From positions 640,047 through 700,046 of the forward strand of contig MNCI01008651.1 of assembly GCA_015680685.1 (NCBI GenBank): a stretch of 60,000 nt of DNA, written 5' to 3'. Position numbers and translations under genes: made by a program. The notes under the pieces were generated by a model, which did no database searches, was not told the DNA's origin, and saw only the letters and a list, made by a program, of their open reading frames with translations. Shown here one piece after another: positions 44,685-55,573 of the stretch. The stretch comes from Gnetum montanum. Taxonomy: Eukaryota; Streptophyta; Gnetopsida; Gnetales; Gnetaceae. Each line of letters begins with the position of its first letter. The stretch's first letter is position 1.

Positions 44685-46445
44685 AGGTTGCTTACCAAAG
44701 TTAAGTTATACCTTACTTCCTGCCTTAATGAGTTAATTCTGATTCTGTGTGATTTTAAAGTTTAAAGTTAAGAGTTTTTATGGAAATGTTCCCACAATAT
44801 TTTAATATTTGTTCCACCTTGCTTAGGTGGTTTCAGAGTTTAATTTTTTGGTATAGGTAAGGAGATGAAATTGTTCTTGGCACATGTTTATTATTATTTT
44901 TATAACTAATTACTCTTAATAGTGTCCTTCGGGCGATGATGAATTTCAAAAAAATTTATGTGCAATTTGATGTGTACCCCTTCCCCACGACTAAGCTAAA
45001 CACTCCAGGTTCAAGTAGGTTCAGGTGGAATGAAAATAGAAGCACTAGTGAGCGAGTTATGGTTATCGAAGCAAGAGATGTGCAATCGCAAGTCATAGAA
45101 GAAAATTTGAAAAATTTCCCCCACATGAACAGTTGCAAATGATGGTGACAAGTATGGGGGTCCATATATTTATATATTTTAAGGATGCGATATCGCGTAC
45201 CTGCTAGCGGGGACCCGATACGGCATCAAAAAAATTTACAAAAGTTTTTTAAATTTTTTTGAAATTCTAAGGTATAATCTGAGGACATGTAGATCAATGT
45301 AAAAGGGTCCAGGGTAATACAACCAATTCTGAAGGCACCAAGATTAGAATGGTGTAAAATCTAATAATGAAAATCATGAAGAGTAGGGGAAAAAGGATAT
45401 GTGTTAACTCATAGGAACATTTGAACTGGAAGTATAATATGGGAAAGAAGAATTGTTGGTAATACTTAGAGGATACTGAATGATGTGCAATAGATGTGTT
45501 ATAAGTGCAATTACACGGATTATGCAAGTGGGTCCTCCCCTAGAATAACATTATTTTTTCCTTGATTGAGTGCCTTTTGATTACTCTTACTCCTATTTTT
45601 CATTAGATCTACAAGGATCTTAGTACAACCAAGCTGCATGATAACTCCCATAGATGTCACCAAAGAGAATCCACAAGTCCCCTTGATGTCACACCCTGGC
45701 CATTCCTTCTTGGTCCATCATTCTTCACTCTGGGCTTAATAACACAAGGTTACTTTAAGTTTTAATGATATCAAGAATATCATTGGACCCAGAGTAGAAC
45801 CTCTTATTAATAGAATGGGTGAATGGATGTTGTGGGTTTGTTGTCCAAATAATTAGTCACCTGAGACTTGATAGCATAGAACAACACCTGAACCAATGAG
45901 TCACATGAGTGTTTTATTCGTAGATGAGATTACTCACAAAAAGATAAAAAGATAAAAAGATAAAAAGACAAAAAGACAATAAGTTGAAAAGTGAAAAACT
46001 AAAAAACAAAAATTTCAAAATTAAAGAAAATGAAAAAATATTTATTAATCCTGCTTGTTATTAGAATGGGGGGTATCCCCCATAACTAAATGGTTGAGTA
46101 TGGCGAGGATTAATAAATGAAAAGTTGGGATCCTTGCATGTTGAAATGTTAGGACTCGATCATACTTACCCCATTGGGGTTCACACACATGATTATAGTA
46201 AACATAGTGGGGCAATTTATAAGATGTAGTCAATTGATGAGCGGTTGACCCACTATGGCACCCATGATCGTAAGATGGTATGCAAGGATCGATTTGTCTC
46301 CCTTGGTGGCTATATCCATTGGGCCATATGGTTGTTGGAGTATTTGTTGATGGCCCAAAGGAAGTAACATGAGGTGTTGGGTTCGAGAAGGGAGCTGCAC
46401 CATAGTGTTGAACTTGTGCTAAGTTGGAAGGTGCAGTGGCCTCAA
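44685..46445. other. Internal AT-rich region of the nested element
   Basis: No coding domain is recognised. At 45187-45196 the palindrome GCGATATCGC and a neighbouring TATA-like ATATTTATATATT (about 45165) imitate the U3 of the element's own LTR, suggesting an internal LTR scrap. An AAAAAGATAA-type simple repeat lies at about 45938-45980. Confidence 0.5.
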
Positions 46446-46449
46446 AAGT

Positions 46450-48115
46450 GTGCTATCCCTTCTTACGGTCATGCCTAAAGAAGGGATGCCTATAATGTTG
46501 TGAAGGATTCCCACTGCTATTGACAGTGCCGTACAAGTAACATTCGTGGGTTGGTGCGGTGGCACAAAACCCTTTGGAACACTTGGTGGGGATGTAGAAG
46601 GAGGTGAAGGATGAAAATTTTGAAATTGAGGAGAAGTGTAAGGTATCCAAGGTGGTGGTTGTGTTGGAGAGGATATTGGTTGATAGTATTGGGGAGAATG
46701 ATAATAATGTGGTGAGATAGAGGATGTTGACCTAGTTGGGGAAACAAGATGTTGGACTTGATAAGGACTTAGATTCGGATGGTATGAAGGGTGTAACCAA
46801 TTTGAGGGTGGCCTCCCCCATGATTGGGATTGTTGCCACTATGATCAAACACAGTATCTCTGTACGAACTCTAGATGTAACATTCTTCACCAATGCTCTT
46901 GTAAATGTGACAAGATTGGACATTGGCCCTTGGGGTGATTGTACAGGCAAATGTTGCATTAATACGTATGATTAGCAGTTGAGCTCTTATTTTTTTCAAC
47001 CCTTCTTTCTGATTGTCTAAGGGTATTTTGTCCTACTTCTTGGTTTGTCATGACTCTATCTCCAATAATATTGGCATATTCTCCACATTTTTTATGCATC
47101 CATTCCATCATCTTATTAATCTTTGCCTCAATTTCATCCAATGATTGTAGTACTGGCAAAGATGGTTCCACCTCTTTAAGGTGAGTTGATTTCTCCTCTT
47201 TCAGATTATGGACCTTTGTTAATGTATGATTTTGGTCCCGTTGAGATTTTTCAACATTCTCCCATCTAGCCATTTCTCCTTCTTCTTTTGCTATCCGTTT
47301 GATAAGCTCTTAAAATTAATGGGTTCGTAGCTTGTATAGTTGACCTTTGGCATACATTCCTAGGGTCTCCCTTGTTTCATTACGGAGCCCATCAATAATA
47401 TGGTACATTAGCCTCTCCTTGGAGAACTCATGGCCTGGGCAGTTGTTTAACAATGCATAATATCTTTCTAAGGCCATGTCCAAGGGTTCATGTTGCGCTT
47501 GTTTCCACTCTTGGATTTGTTTCCTCAAGGTTGACACTCTTGCATAAGTTTGATATCTTTTGTTGAAGAGTTCTACCATTGTTGGCCAACGTTGGATTGA
47601 TTTTGGTTTTAAAGACCTATACCATACTTTTGTGTGGCCAACGAGTGTCATAGGAAAGAGCTTATGTTTTTGCCATCCATTATCGATGTTGTTCCATGCA
47701 TAGACATCGTAGAAGGCTTGTAAATGTTGTTGCAGATCTAAATCGTAGCCTCCTAAAAACTTAGGAAAGTTGTTTAAGTCAAGCCTGGGTAGATGGCTTT
47801 CCTTACGATGCCTTCAGATATTCAAACAGCTTCTTGTATTTCTGTTAGGCTTGTAGTGGTTAGTAGGGGTTCATCATCACTAGGTATGTTATGGATTCAT
47901 GAGTTGGGACGATGTTGTCTTCGTTTATGTTTATAGGAAATCCCTACATCAGATTGGGTACTCCAAACTTCATCTTCATTAGCGTATAATTTGTTGGTTC
48001 TCCAATGAATTGCCCTACTGGTTGTTACGTTATCATAATCTTGTGAGAGGGACATTGTGTGTGAATTTGTGTGTGACTTAATTGAAATTAATTTCTTTTC
48101 TAAAAGATGTATCAT
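46450..48115 (-). pseudogene. gag of the nested LTR element
   Basis: The capsid-like (Retrotrans_gag) block is at 47651-47316: VWYRSLKPKSIQRWPTMVEL, FNKRYQTYARVSTLRKQIQE and YALLNNCPGHEFSKERLMYH. A coiled coil follows at 47273-46960. Near 46940 is a zinc knuckle reading CNICLYNHPKGQC (CX2CX3HX4C), then a proline-rich tail to about 46450. Gag would package the element's RNA. The N-terminal ATG at 48115 lies 57 bp inside the primer-binding site. Frames are broken in a few places. Confidence 0.85.
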
Positions 48116-48171
48116 GAATACTTTGTTACAGTGATCTTGTATGATGCAACTAACCTAAATAACTAGCACCA

Positions 48172-48190
48172 TCCCTGGCAATGGCACCAA
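48172..48190 (-). promoter_or_regulatory. Primer-binding site, tRNA-Asp type, of the nested element
   Basis: On the minus strand TTGGTGCCATTGCCAGGGA directly follows the LTR. It equals the tRNA-Asp complement with C-to-T or G-to-A changes at the CpG positions only. Confidence 0.88.
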
Positions 48191-49016
48191 TGATGAGTGG
48201 CAAGGTACCCCTATACTCAACCATACGAATACGAGCGTTTCACGCATAATCCAGTCGAACTCCACAGACGGGCTAGTTGTGGTATCTAGATAGTTACTTA
48301 TTGATCGTAGTTCACTATCTTCCCACTTGGACCAGTATTTGCTTTGTCATGTATGGTTTAGTCCAAAGTGAGGTGTATGATGTGTTCCTAAACTAATGCT
48401 ACTCTTGGAGGCGATGAAAAATAATCTTTAATTAAGCTAGGAGGAAAAGGAAGAGAGAGTTAAGCTAATATGAGATAGGGAGAGAGAATCTAAGCTAGCA
48501 TAAATGCAATGAGCATCCGTTCCTTAATCATCCATACACATCTTGGACCTTGTGCACGACTACCACTGGGATTACTAAGTGTAGATCCTAGGTACGCTAC
48601 TAGGCTACCAAGTAGTCACACTTAAATGCTCGTGATTAAGTCATACTCATTCCACGTTTAAAGAGTTTAGAGTGAAGAGATGTTAACTATGAAAATAATA
48701 ATTAATAATAAAAATTAAAAAATTAAACTAAGTGAATGTTGCAATGATGAAGTAACCTTGATCTTTATTTCTAGTCATGTGCGTGTCCAAGTACGTCACA
48801 CTTGAATAAAGGATGCCGTACAATTACAATCATCACACTGGGGGCATGCACTGAGAGAGAGGGTTGAGAGGAAAATGATAAAAAGATCCTACTCTAAACT
48901 TGAATCCTAAAAATTGACTAAAAGACTCCTTCCCCATGTGCCTACATGTGTATTTATAGGCCCAAGATGTGATATCACGTACTCGATATTGCAACCCAAT
49001 GAACCATGATTCATTA
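48191..49016 (-). repeat. 5' LTR of the nested element (826 bp)
   Basis: TGATGAGTGG...TTCATTA. The minus-strand TATA box is at 48951-48959 and a 10-bp palindrome GTGATATCAC at 48969-48978. GTGATATCAC is the doubly CpG-decayed form of GCGATATCGC in the partner LTR. Confidence 0.92.
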
Positions 49017-49021
49017 GCTAC
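49017..49021. repeat. Target-site duplication GCTAC, right copy
   Basis: Pairs with 40888-40892. From 49022 the host element resumes. Confidence 0.9.
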
Positions 49022-49930
49022 TATGTCCAGTAGCCTGTATCTCTACATGGCTCCTCTAGAAATAACTCTTTTTCTTACCACTACTACCCTCTAAAATTAT
49101 ATAGAGCACCTTGTCCAAGGAGGGAGTCTTGTTTTCCTTTTTATCCTCCTTAACACTCATTAACTTCTCCTTAAAACTCATTAACTTCTACACCACAACT
49201 GACCACACCTTTGCCACCTACTCCATCTATGCAAGGTGAAATTCTTGGACAACCACAATAAAGAAATGCTATGAGGGTAGTGAATCTATAGCTAGATATC
49301 CATTTAAGTGGTCCTAAATCCAAGCCTTGTAAAAGGCCATTTTTCAAGACCAGCAGCTCCATGAAGCCCTCATAAATATGTGGTTGATAACGTTGTTGCT
49401 TATACCTCTGAAAATCTTTTCGAGCCATCTTCAAAGCCGCATATCCCCAAATCCATACTGTCATGTTGATCCATATGGTCATAGATTGGATAAAGATTTG
49501 CCACCTGCCCAAGAAGCAATCTAATCCTAAGAGCCCCCTCATCTATTTATAGATCGCATGAAATAAACTATGTAAGATTCTTCTGGATTCAAGTTTTGGA
49601 GTCAACCTAATTTTCCAAGAAATGTACAAGGATTGGAACCTACCTCTTTTGAAAAAGAGCAATATTAGATGAGAGCTAGAAAATCAATCCATCACTGTTC
49701 CTTTGGAATTAGTGGAGGAAATTATGACCACCATTTATGGATGGTCATGTCTTGCTGATTTCTTGGTGATCCATGTGGAGAATTGCAAAGGGGACTTCCC
49801 TATCATCATGGGAAGGGCATGGTTAAGCATAATAGATACAAGAATAAGGATTTGAGATCTTTCCTTAGATATTTTCAAGAAAAATGAATTTGGAAAAGTG
49901 GAGAAAAAGAGAGTTCCATGTATCACATAC
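49022..49930 (+). pseudogene. Host gypsy element: proline-rich linker and aspartic protease
   Basis: A Pro-rich stretch near 49190-49240 matches 58850-58910 of the second element. From about 49575 a frame reads LDSSFGVNLIFQEMYKDWNL, TVPLELVEEIMTTIYGW, then FLVIHVENCKGDFPIIMGRA. The matching protease at 59235 has DSG where this copy has DSS, so the active-site glycine is lost. Confidence 0.78.
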
Positions 49931-50721
49931 TAGCTGAGAGCCTTACTAGTACCTATATTGAAAGCATGGATAAAATGGAGGAACTCCATCACCAACTCTC
50001 CAATGTGGAAAGTGAAATGAATTGTGGAGAGGTGGAGATCCTTGATAACTTCTTGCAAGAGCCCCTTGAATTTAAGGCTTTACCGATAAACATGGAATAT
50101 GCTTTTCTCAATAATGGTAAGTCGATGATTATTAATGCTAGACTTGCTCCTAAACAAAAACAAAGATTGTTGAAAGTGATTAACAACTGGTCAACAACCT
50201 TTACTTGGTCATATAATGAGTTGATAGGAATAGATCCTCAGATATGCTAGCATCGTATTTACATAGACTTTTCCATCAAGCCAAAGAGGCAACCATAATA
50301 ACGATTGAACCCCAAGCTCAGGAAAATTGTCAAGAAGGAGATTGGGTAACTCCTTAAATTTGGGTTCATTTACCTGATTATGGATAGCGAATGATGTAGC
50401 CCACTCATTATGGTTCCAAAGGAAGGAGAAAAATTGAGAGTTTGCATAGAATTTCAGTAGTTGAATATGATGACATACAAAGATCACTTTTTGTTGTCAT
50501 TTCTAGACCAAGTGTTGGACACCATAGTAGGGCACCACTATTACAGCTTCTTGGATGGTTATAATGGCTATAACCAAATCCAGATAGCACCAGAAGACTA
50601 GGCCAAGACTAGATTCATAAGTACTTTGGGGACTTTTACATATAGAAAGATGCTCTTTGGCCTATGTCATGCTCATGCCACATTTCAATGGTTGGTCCTT
50701 AGCATCTTTCAATAACCAATT
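49918..50721 (+). pseudogene. Host gypsy element: protease-RT linker and first part of RT
   Basis: The frame from 49918 reads LQEPLEFKALPINMEYAFLN, then RLLKVINNWSTTFTWSYNEL and GIDPQIC. These are the conserved KPLP-x-x-YAFL and IGWT-type boxes preceding gypsy RT. RT begins near 50240 with HRIYIDFSIKP, then EGEKLRVCIEFQ, LLSFLDQVLDTIVGHHYY and SFLDGYNGYNQI, and reaches FRKMLFGL-type residues near 50650 (YRKMLFGLCHAHATFQ). It is cut at 50721 by an LTR. Confidence 0.85.
50336..50721 (+). repeat. 386-bp RT segment, left copy
   Basis: Repeated at 51546-51931 on the far side of the LTR, roughly 92 percent identical by eye. Both copies share the same in-frame TAG codons (for example in APED-stop-AKTRF). 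Confidence 0.9.
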
Positions 50722-51545
50722 TGGTAGCGGTAAGGTACCCATACATCCAAGCATACGAATCACTAAGGCATTTACGTGTGATCCAGTTGAATTTCGTGGA
50801 CCTGTAGTTCTCTAGTACACTAGCTCTTCTAGGAAGTAAAATGGGCATTGAGAACGTTTGTTGTCTTCCCAACTACACTTGTGAAGCTCAGGGGTATGGT
50901 TTAAGTGTAATTAAGGTACATGATTTTTCTTATGTTATGTTTTATAATTTTAATTACCTATAATAAGAATGAAAGGTAGAGTAATTTAAGATCTAATTCA
51001 TCTACTACCTAGCTAGCCTAACACAAGTAACCACCACTTTCCTAGCCACATCTTGAACACATATAGTGTTGTTGGGCTACCAAACGTAAGCATTGTTGGG
51101 TTACCAAGTACTATATGTATTCTCGAAGTGGTTGTGCTTATGTTCATTAACAATTAGAAATTAAATGCTTAATTGAAATGCAGTAAAGTAAAGTACATTA
51201 AAAGAAACATTAAGCTATTCTCAGTGCTGCAAGGATTGTCAAAGAGTTCATTTTTATTCCTGTCACACTACTATGCTCAGGTACATTAGTGTTTGAACAA
51301 AGAATTGTACACACTTAGACTCCTTCTACAGGAACTTAGAAAATATTCTAACTTTGGAGAAAATAAACTATAAGAGCCTTACTAATTTGACTAAAAAATG
51401 ACCAAAAATTGACTACCAAATTGGGAGTGTAGGCACTATATTTATAGGTCAAAGTATACCCCCAGATGTTGGATACCCAATTTCGCATCAAGACCCCGAT
51501 GTCGGATGCCTAACATCAGAGCAGATGAAGAAACATGTTTCATCA
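50722..51545 (-). mobile_element. LTR (824 bp) without short TSD inside the RT
   Basis: Begins TGGTAGCGGTAAGGTACC (TGATGAGCGG-like) and ends TTTCATCA. The minus-strand TATA box is near 51437-51446, and a 12-bp palindrome GAAACATGTTTC sits at 51530-51541. Its 5-bp flanks (CAATT and AGGAG) do not match. Instead the host RT sequence on the right restarts 386 bp upstream of the point where it was interrupted. Confidence 0.82.
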
Positions 51546-52340
51546 AGGAGATTGGGTAATGCCTTAAAGTGGGATTCATTTACCTAATTGTGGATAGTGA
51601 ATGATGTAACCCACTTGTTAGGGTTCCAAGGAAAGGAGGAAAATTGAGAGTCTACATAGAATTTTAGTAGTTGAATATGATGACATACAAAGATCACTTT
51701 TTGATGTCATTTTTGGATCAAGTGTTGGACACCATAGTAGGGCACTACTGTTACAGGTTCCTAGATGGTTATAATGGCTATAACCAAATCCAGATAGCAC
51801 CAGAGGACTAGGCAAAGACTAGATTCACAAGTACTTGGGGGACTTTTACATATAGAAATATGCTCTTTGGCCTATGTAATGCTCATGCCACATTTCAATG
51901 GTTGGTCCTCAGCATCTTTCAATAACCAATTTGGTACTAGGGTAGAGGTATTTATGGATGAATTCTCTACCTATGGGGATACATTTGAGCAAGCCTTAGA
52001 TCACTTTGAGCATGTAGTTCAAAGATGTGTGGAGACCAATTTGAGGCTCAACTGGCAAAGGAACTATTTGATGGTCCAAGAAGGCATTGTCTTGGGGCAT
52101 AGAATTTCCAACAAAGGGATTGAGGTGGACCTAGAAAAAGTATAGGTGATCCAAGGAATCACTAGGCAACCAGAAATGGTAAAAGATGCATGGTCATTCC
52201 TTGGTTACACTAGTTATTATAGGTGCTTCATCAAGAACTTCTCAAAAATTGCCAAACCATTAGTGTAGTTGACAAAGAAGGATGCATCATTCACCTAGAC
52301 TAAGAAATGTGAGAACACATTTTAGTAGTTAAAATAGAAG
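51546..52340 (+). pseudogene. Host gypsy element: RT, second copy and continuation
   Basis: Repeats the RT from the KKEIG block, then goes past the LTR breakpoint into RVEVFMDEFSTYGDTFEQAL, LRLNWQRNYLMVQEGIVLGH, RISNKGIEVDLEKV and a WSFLGYTSYYRCFIKNFSKI block. The catalytic YVDD position reads FMDE here (VFMDEFS), with the second Asp changed to Glu as is typical of Athila-like VYMDDFS decay. Confidence 0.85.
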
Positions 52341-52760
52341 CTCATAGAAACTTCAACTCTATGGGTACCTGATTGGTCTAAGTCATTCCACGTCATGATT
52401 GATGCATCCAATTATGCTCTAGGGACTATGCTTACATAATTCCATGATTAAAAATGTCCTTCCTAGATTCGTTGTGGAAGCCAAAGCATTGTGGGGGCAT
52501 AATTAAACTACACCACCATTGAAAGGGAGCTAATGGTAGTGGTGTATGCCTTAGAAAAATTCAAGCACTATGTACTTGAATATCTAGTTTCTGTGCACAC
52601 AGACTATAGTGCTATACGATTCCTCATGAATAAACCAATGGTGAGCCCCTATATCATATGGTGACTAGTGATTATTTAGAAGTTTGACCTTATGATGGTA
52701 GATAGAAAGGGGAACAAGAATGTGGTTGCTAATCAACCTTCTTAGTTGAGATGGAATAAC
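52341..52760 (+). pseudogene. Host gypsy element: RNase H domain
   Basis: FHVMIDASNYALGTML near 52385 carries the first catalytic Asp. TTIERELMVVVYALEKFKHY near 52515 carries the Glu, and VHTDYSAIRFLMNKP near 52600 carries the next Asp. This domain removes element RNA during reverse transcription. Stops interrupt the frame. Confidence 0.87.
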
Positions 52761-54191
52761 AAAGAGGATGAAGCACCATCATCTGATTAGTTTCTAGATG
52801 CACTTCTCTTTGGTGAAGCTTTTGAAGTTGAAAATCCCAAAGATTCCAACTGGTATGATCACATCCTCTCCTACCTACTCACTCAAGAGCTACCACATGA
52901 ATGGAACAATAGGAAGAAATAACAATTTTTGTATTAGGCCAAACATTACATGGAAATGAAGGGCAACTCTACAAGAGTTGTGATGATGGCTTGGTATGAT
53001 GGTGTGTACTTGATGCAGATCAACTTTGAGTCCTTTGGGACACTAATGAAGTTTTTTGTGGGAGCCACTATGCAGGGAGGAGGATAGTTATTAAAATCCT
53101 CATGGCAAGGTATTACTAGTAAACAATCTTGAGGGACATCCATCACTTCTTTCATTTGTGTGATAGATGCTAAAGAGATGAAGGGATGACTGTGCAGATG
53201 AAAGGGCCCCAATAGTGGATCCAACCACTAGAGCCTTTCGATCTTTGGTGTGTTGACTTCATGGGGCCCATGAACTCTATGTCTAATGGAAAGGTGTATA
53301 CCATCATTGCTATTGACTACTACAGTAAGTGAGCTGGAGTTGCCTTTATCACTAACTATTCATGTTTGACGATGGCACGATTTGTAAAACAAAATGTTGT
53401 AAATAGGTTTGGTATGCCAAGGGCACTAATTTATGATAATGAAACATATTTTATAGGTGCCACTTTTTGGAAACTTATGCAACACTTGTGGCTAGAGCTC
53501 AAACTCACAACTCCATATCACACAAAGCTAATTGTCAAGCAAAGATCACTAATATGGAAATAACAAAGATACTAACATGCACAGTTAGTAAATATAGGAA
53601 AGGTTAGAGCACCAAACTCAACGATGCTCTTTGAGCTTATCATTCAACATAGAAACTTCCTATCAGTTATTCCCCTATGAGTTAGTCTACAGGAAACTCC
53701 CAACTCTTCCTATCTAAACAAAGCTTCGTACACTTTCAACGACCTATGAACTTAACTTTGATTTAAGTCTAGCCTAAAGAGAATGGTTAATGAACTTAAA
53801 TGTGTTGGATGAAAATTAGGTAGTGGCCCTATCCTTGAATGAAGTACACAAGGCACATAACAAATAATGACATGACCTAAACATAAGAAAAGTTAAATTT
53901 CAACCAGAAGATAAGGTTGTCTACTAGAACCCCATGCATGTACATCAATGTACAAAATTGCAAACACTATGGAAGGGACCTTATATTATACATGCAACTT
54001 TTCCATCTAGGACCATTATGATTTACCACCCTACCAACCCATACAAATGGTTATTGGTCAACATGCAACAAGTCAAATCTTTCCCAGAATCAAGAGTAAC
54101 CAATGGCAACAACACTGTAATCAATGGCCAAGCGTATTCTATTTTTTGGATCTCCTTCTTCCACCTTAGTAATGGGGGAGATGGTCATTGA
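52761..54191 (+). pseudogene. Host gypsy element: integrase and C-terminal pol
   Basis: A zinc-binding region is degraded near 53090-53170. The integrase core is clear: WCVDFMGPMNSMSNGK near 53240 (first Asp), YTIIAIDYYSK, TMARFVKQNVVNRFGMPRAL near 53370, and YDNETYFIG near 53430 (second Asp, usually DNG). The C-terminal block WKGPYIIHATFPSRTI lies near 53965, and the frame closes at 54189. Frames are broken around 53570-53930. Confidence 0.85.
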
Positions 54192-55568
54192 TGCTAAGCT
54201 CTTGTAATGGCTCCTTAGTTTTTTAAATTTTTTGTTTTATGCTATTCTTCATATGTTTTCCATTTTCTTAAGTATTTTTCCCTTTCTTTTATATATTTTT
54301 CCTTATTTGAGTATTCTTACATGTATTTTCTTCTTTATATCCATAAGGGTTTGGTGCCCGATACGGTTGCTAATTATTGAAAGTTCAATTGAACTCTATA
54401 GTCTAAATTGATTATTTAATGATTGGATTTCATCTTTGAATTATGAAATCGATTAATAAAACATTTATTTTCTTATGGTATTAGGGGATGAGCTCATATC
54501 ATCCATCCATTCCACTTAACTCCTTGATGTTCTTTCATCTTTGTTGTATGAAGTCATTTCTTAATTAGGACTTATAAAAAGAATTCATGACCTTGATACT
54601 TAATGGACTTGGAACAAATCAAGTAGAATTGATAAGGTTGTGGCTTCAAGGGGACTTTTCACCTTTGGTACCTACCTATCTTCTTGAGTTTTATGGGTAT
54701 TCTAATCAATTCCTCACCATTCCTAATGTTGACCATTAATAGGAAGAATGTCTTTGCATGGTATGGCTTCCATTCAAAAAAAAAAAAAACATGGGAATTC
54801 AAAGCAGACCCCTAAGACAAAATAATGGGCTACAAGCACTAGTTATGGGGTTGGAAAGACATCTTACCTATGCTTGAAGGTACCCCTCTAACTAAGGCCC
54901 TTCCTAACTTCCTCCTTCTCTTTTCTTCTCTATCTGGAATGGCGGATGATCTTTTTGAGTGTTCATGAACTTTGAAGGTCGAATGATTGAAATCTGCCAA
55001 TGGAAATCCACTAGACATGGATGGACTTGGTTCAACTAAGGAAGGAATAATATTAGGTCATATTAATTACACATTTCATAAGGGCTTCATGTGACTAGGA
55101 TGCGAGACTTCATTACCACTCTTTCTCATTTCCATCATTCAAACTATTGCAATCCATCACCTCAGTGCCTCCTATCATGGCTAATTAATGTGTTTCTTTT
55201 GGTATGTCCTAATTCCTTGGTGATTTCTTATGTGGATTCAACTTTTAATGATTCATGACCATTAATCATCCTTAGTGCCTATGGGCTCCTAGGTATGAGG
55301 ACATGCAAGGGCATATGCCTACTATGGGAAGGACCCACTTGCATCCTCTTTGGCCTGAATTTGTTAAACTTCTTATCCCTTAGTCATGTTGTTTTCAATT
55401 CCATTATTATATATAAGAGACATTGAGTTTTTCACTCCTTGGAAATATAATTTTCTCCAAATCTTCTTTCCCAAACCAATTTCAAGCCCTCTTCCATGAT
55501 TTATAATCATTCTAAGCTTTTTTGTCTTCCTTTGAACTTTAGTTTCATCATAAAACTCTTCTGTAATA
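54192..55568. other. Non-coding 3' region of the host gypsy element
   Basis: AT-rich sequence without coding domains between pol and the next LTR, comparable to the long untranslated 3' region of Athila-like elements. I found no polypurine tract just before 55574 and no 3' LTR of the host element. That LTR may lie right of the window. Confidence 0.55.
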
Positions 55569-55573
55569 CTAGG

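Larger units (their letters stand above)
40893..49016 (-). mobile_element. Complete non-autonomous LTR retrotransposon nested in the host element
   Basis: Two direct LTRs (40893-41743 and 48191-49016) with TGATGA...TCATCA and TGATGA...TCATTA ends and 5-bp GCTAC flanks define the element precisely. Orientation is minus: the primer-binding site lies at 48190-48172 and gag follows it. Reading in that direction the internal region holds gag (about 48115-46450), AT-rich sequence, and a second ORF-like region (about 44680-42330). I find no protease, RT, RNase H or integrase, so replication would depend on another element's pol. Together with the LTR similarity this makes it a gag-bearing, pol-less relative of the surrounding elements. 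Confidence 0.88.

Noticed and set aside
45938-45980. Short AAAAAGATAA-type repeats as a CRISPR-like array
   Set aside because: It is a simple-sequence repeat without spacers, in plant nuclear DNA.
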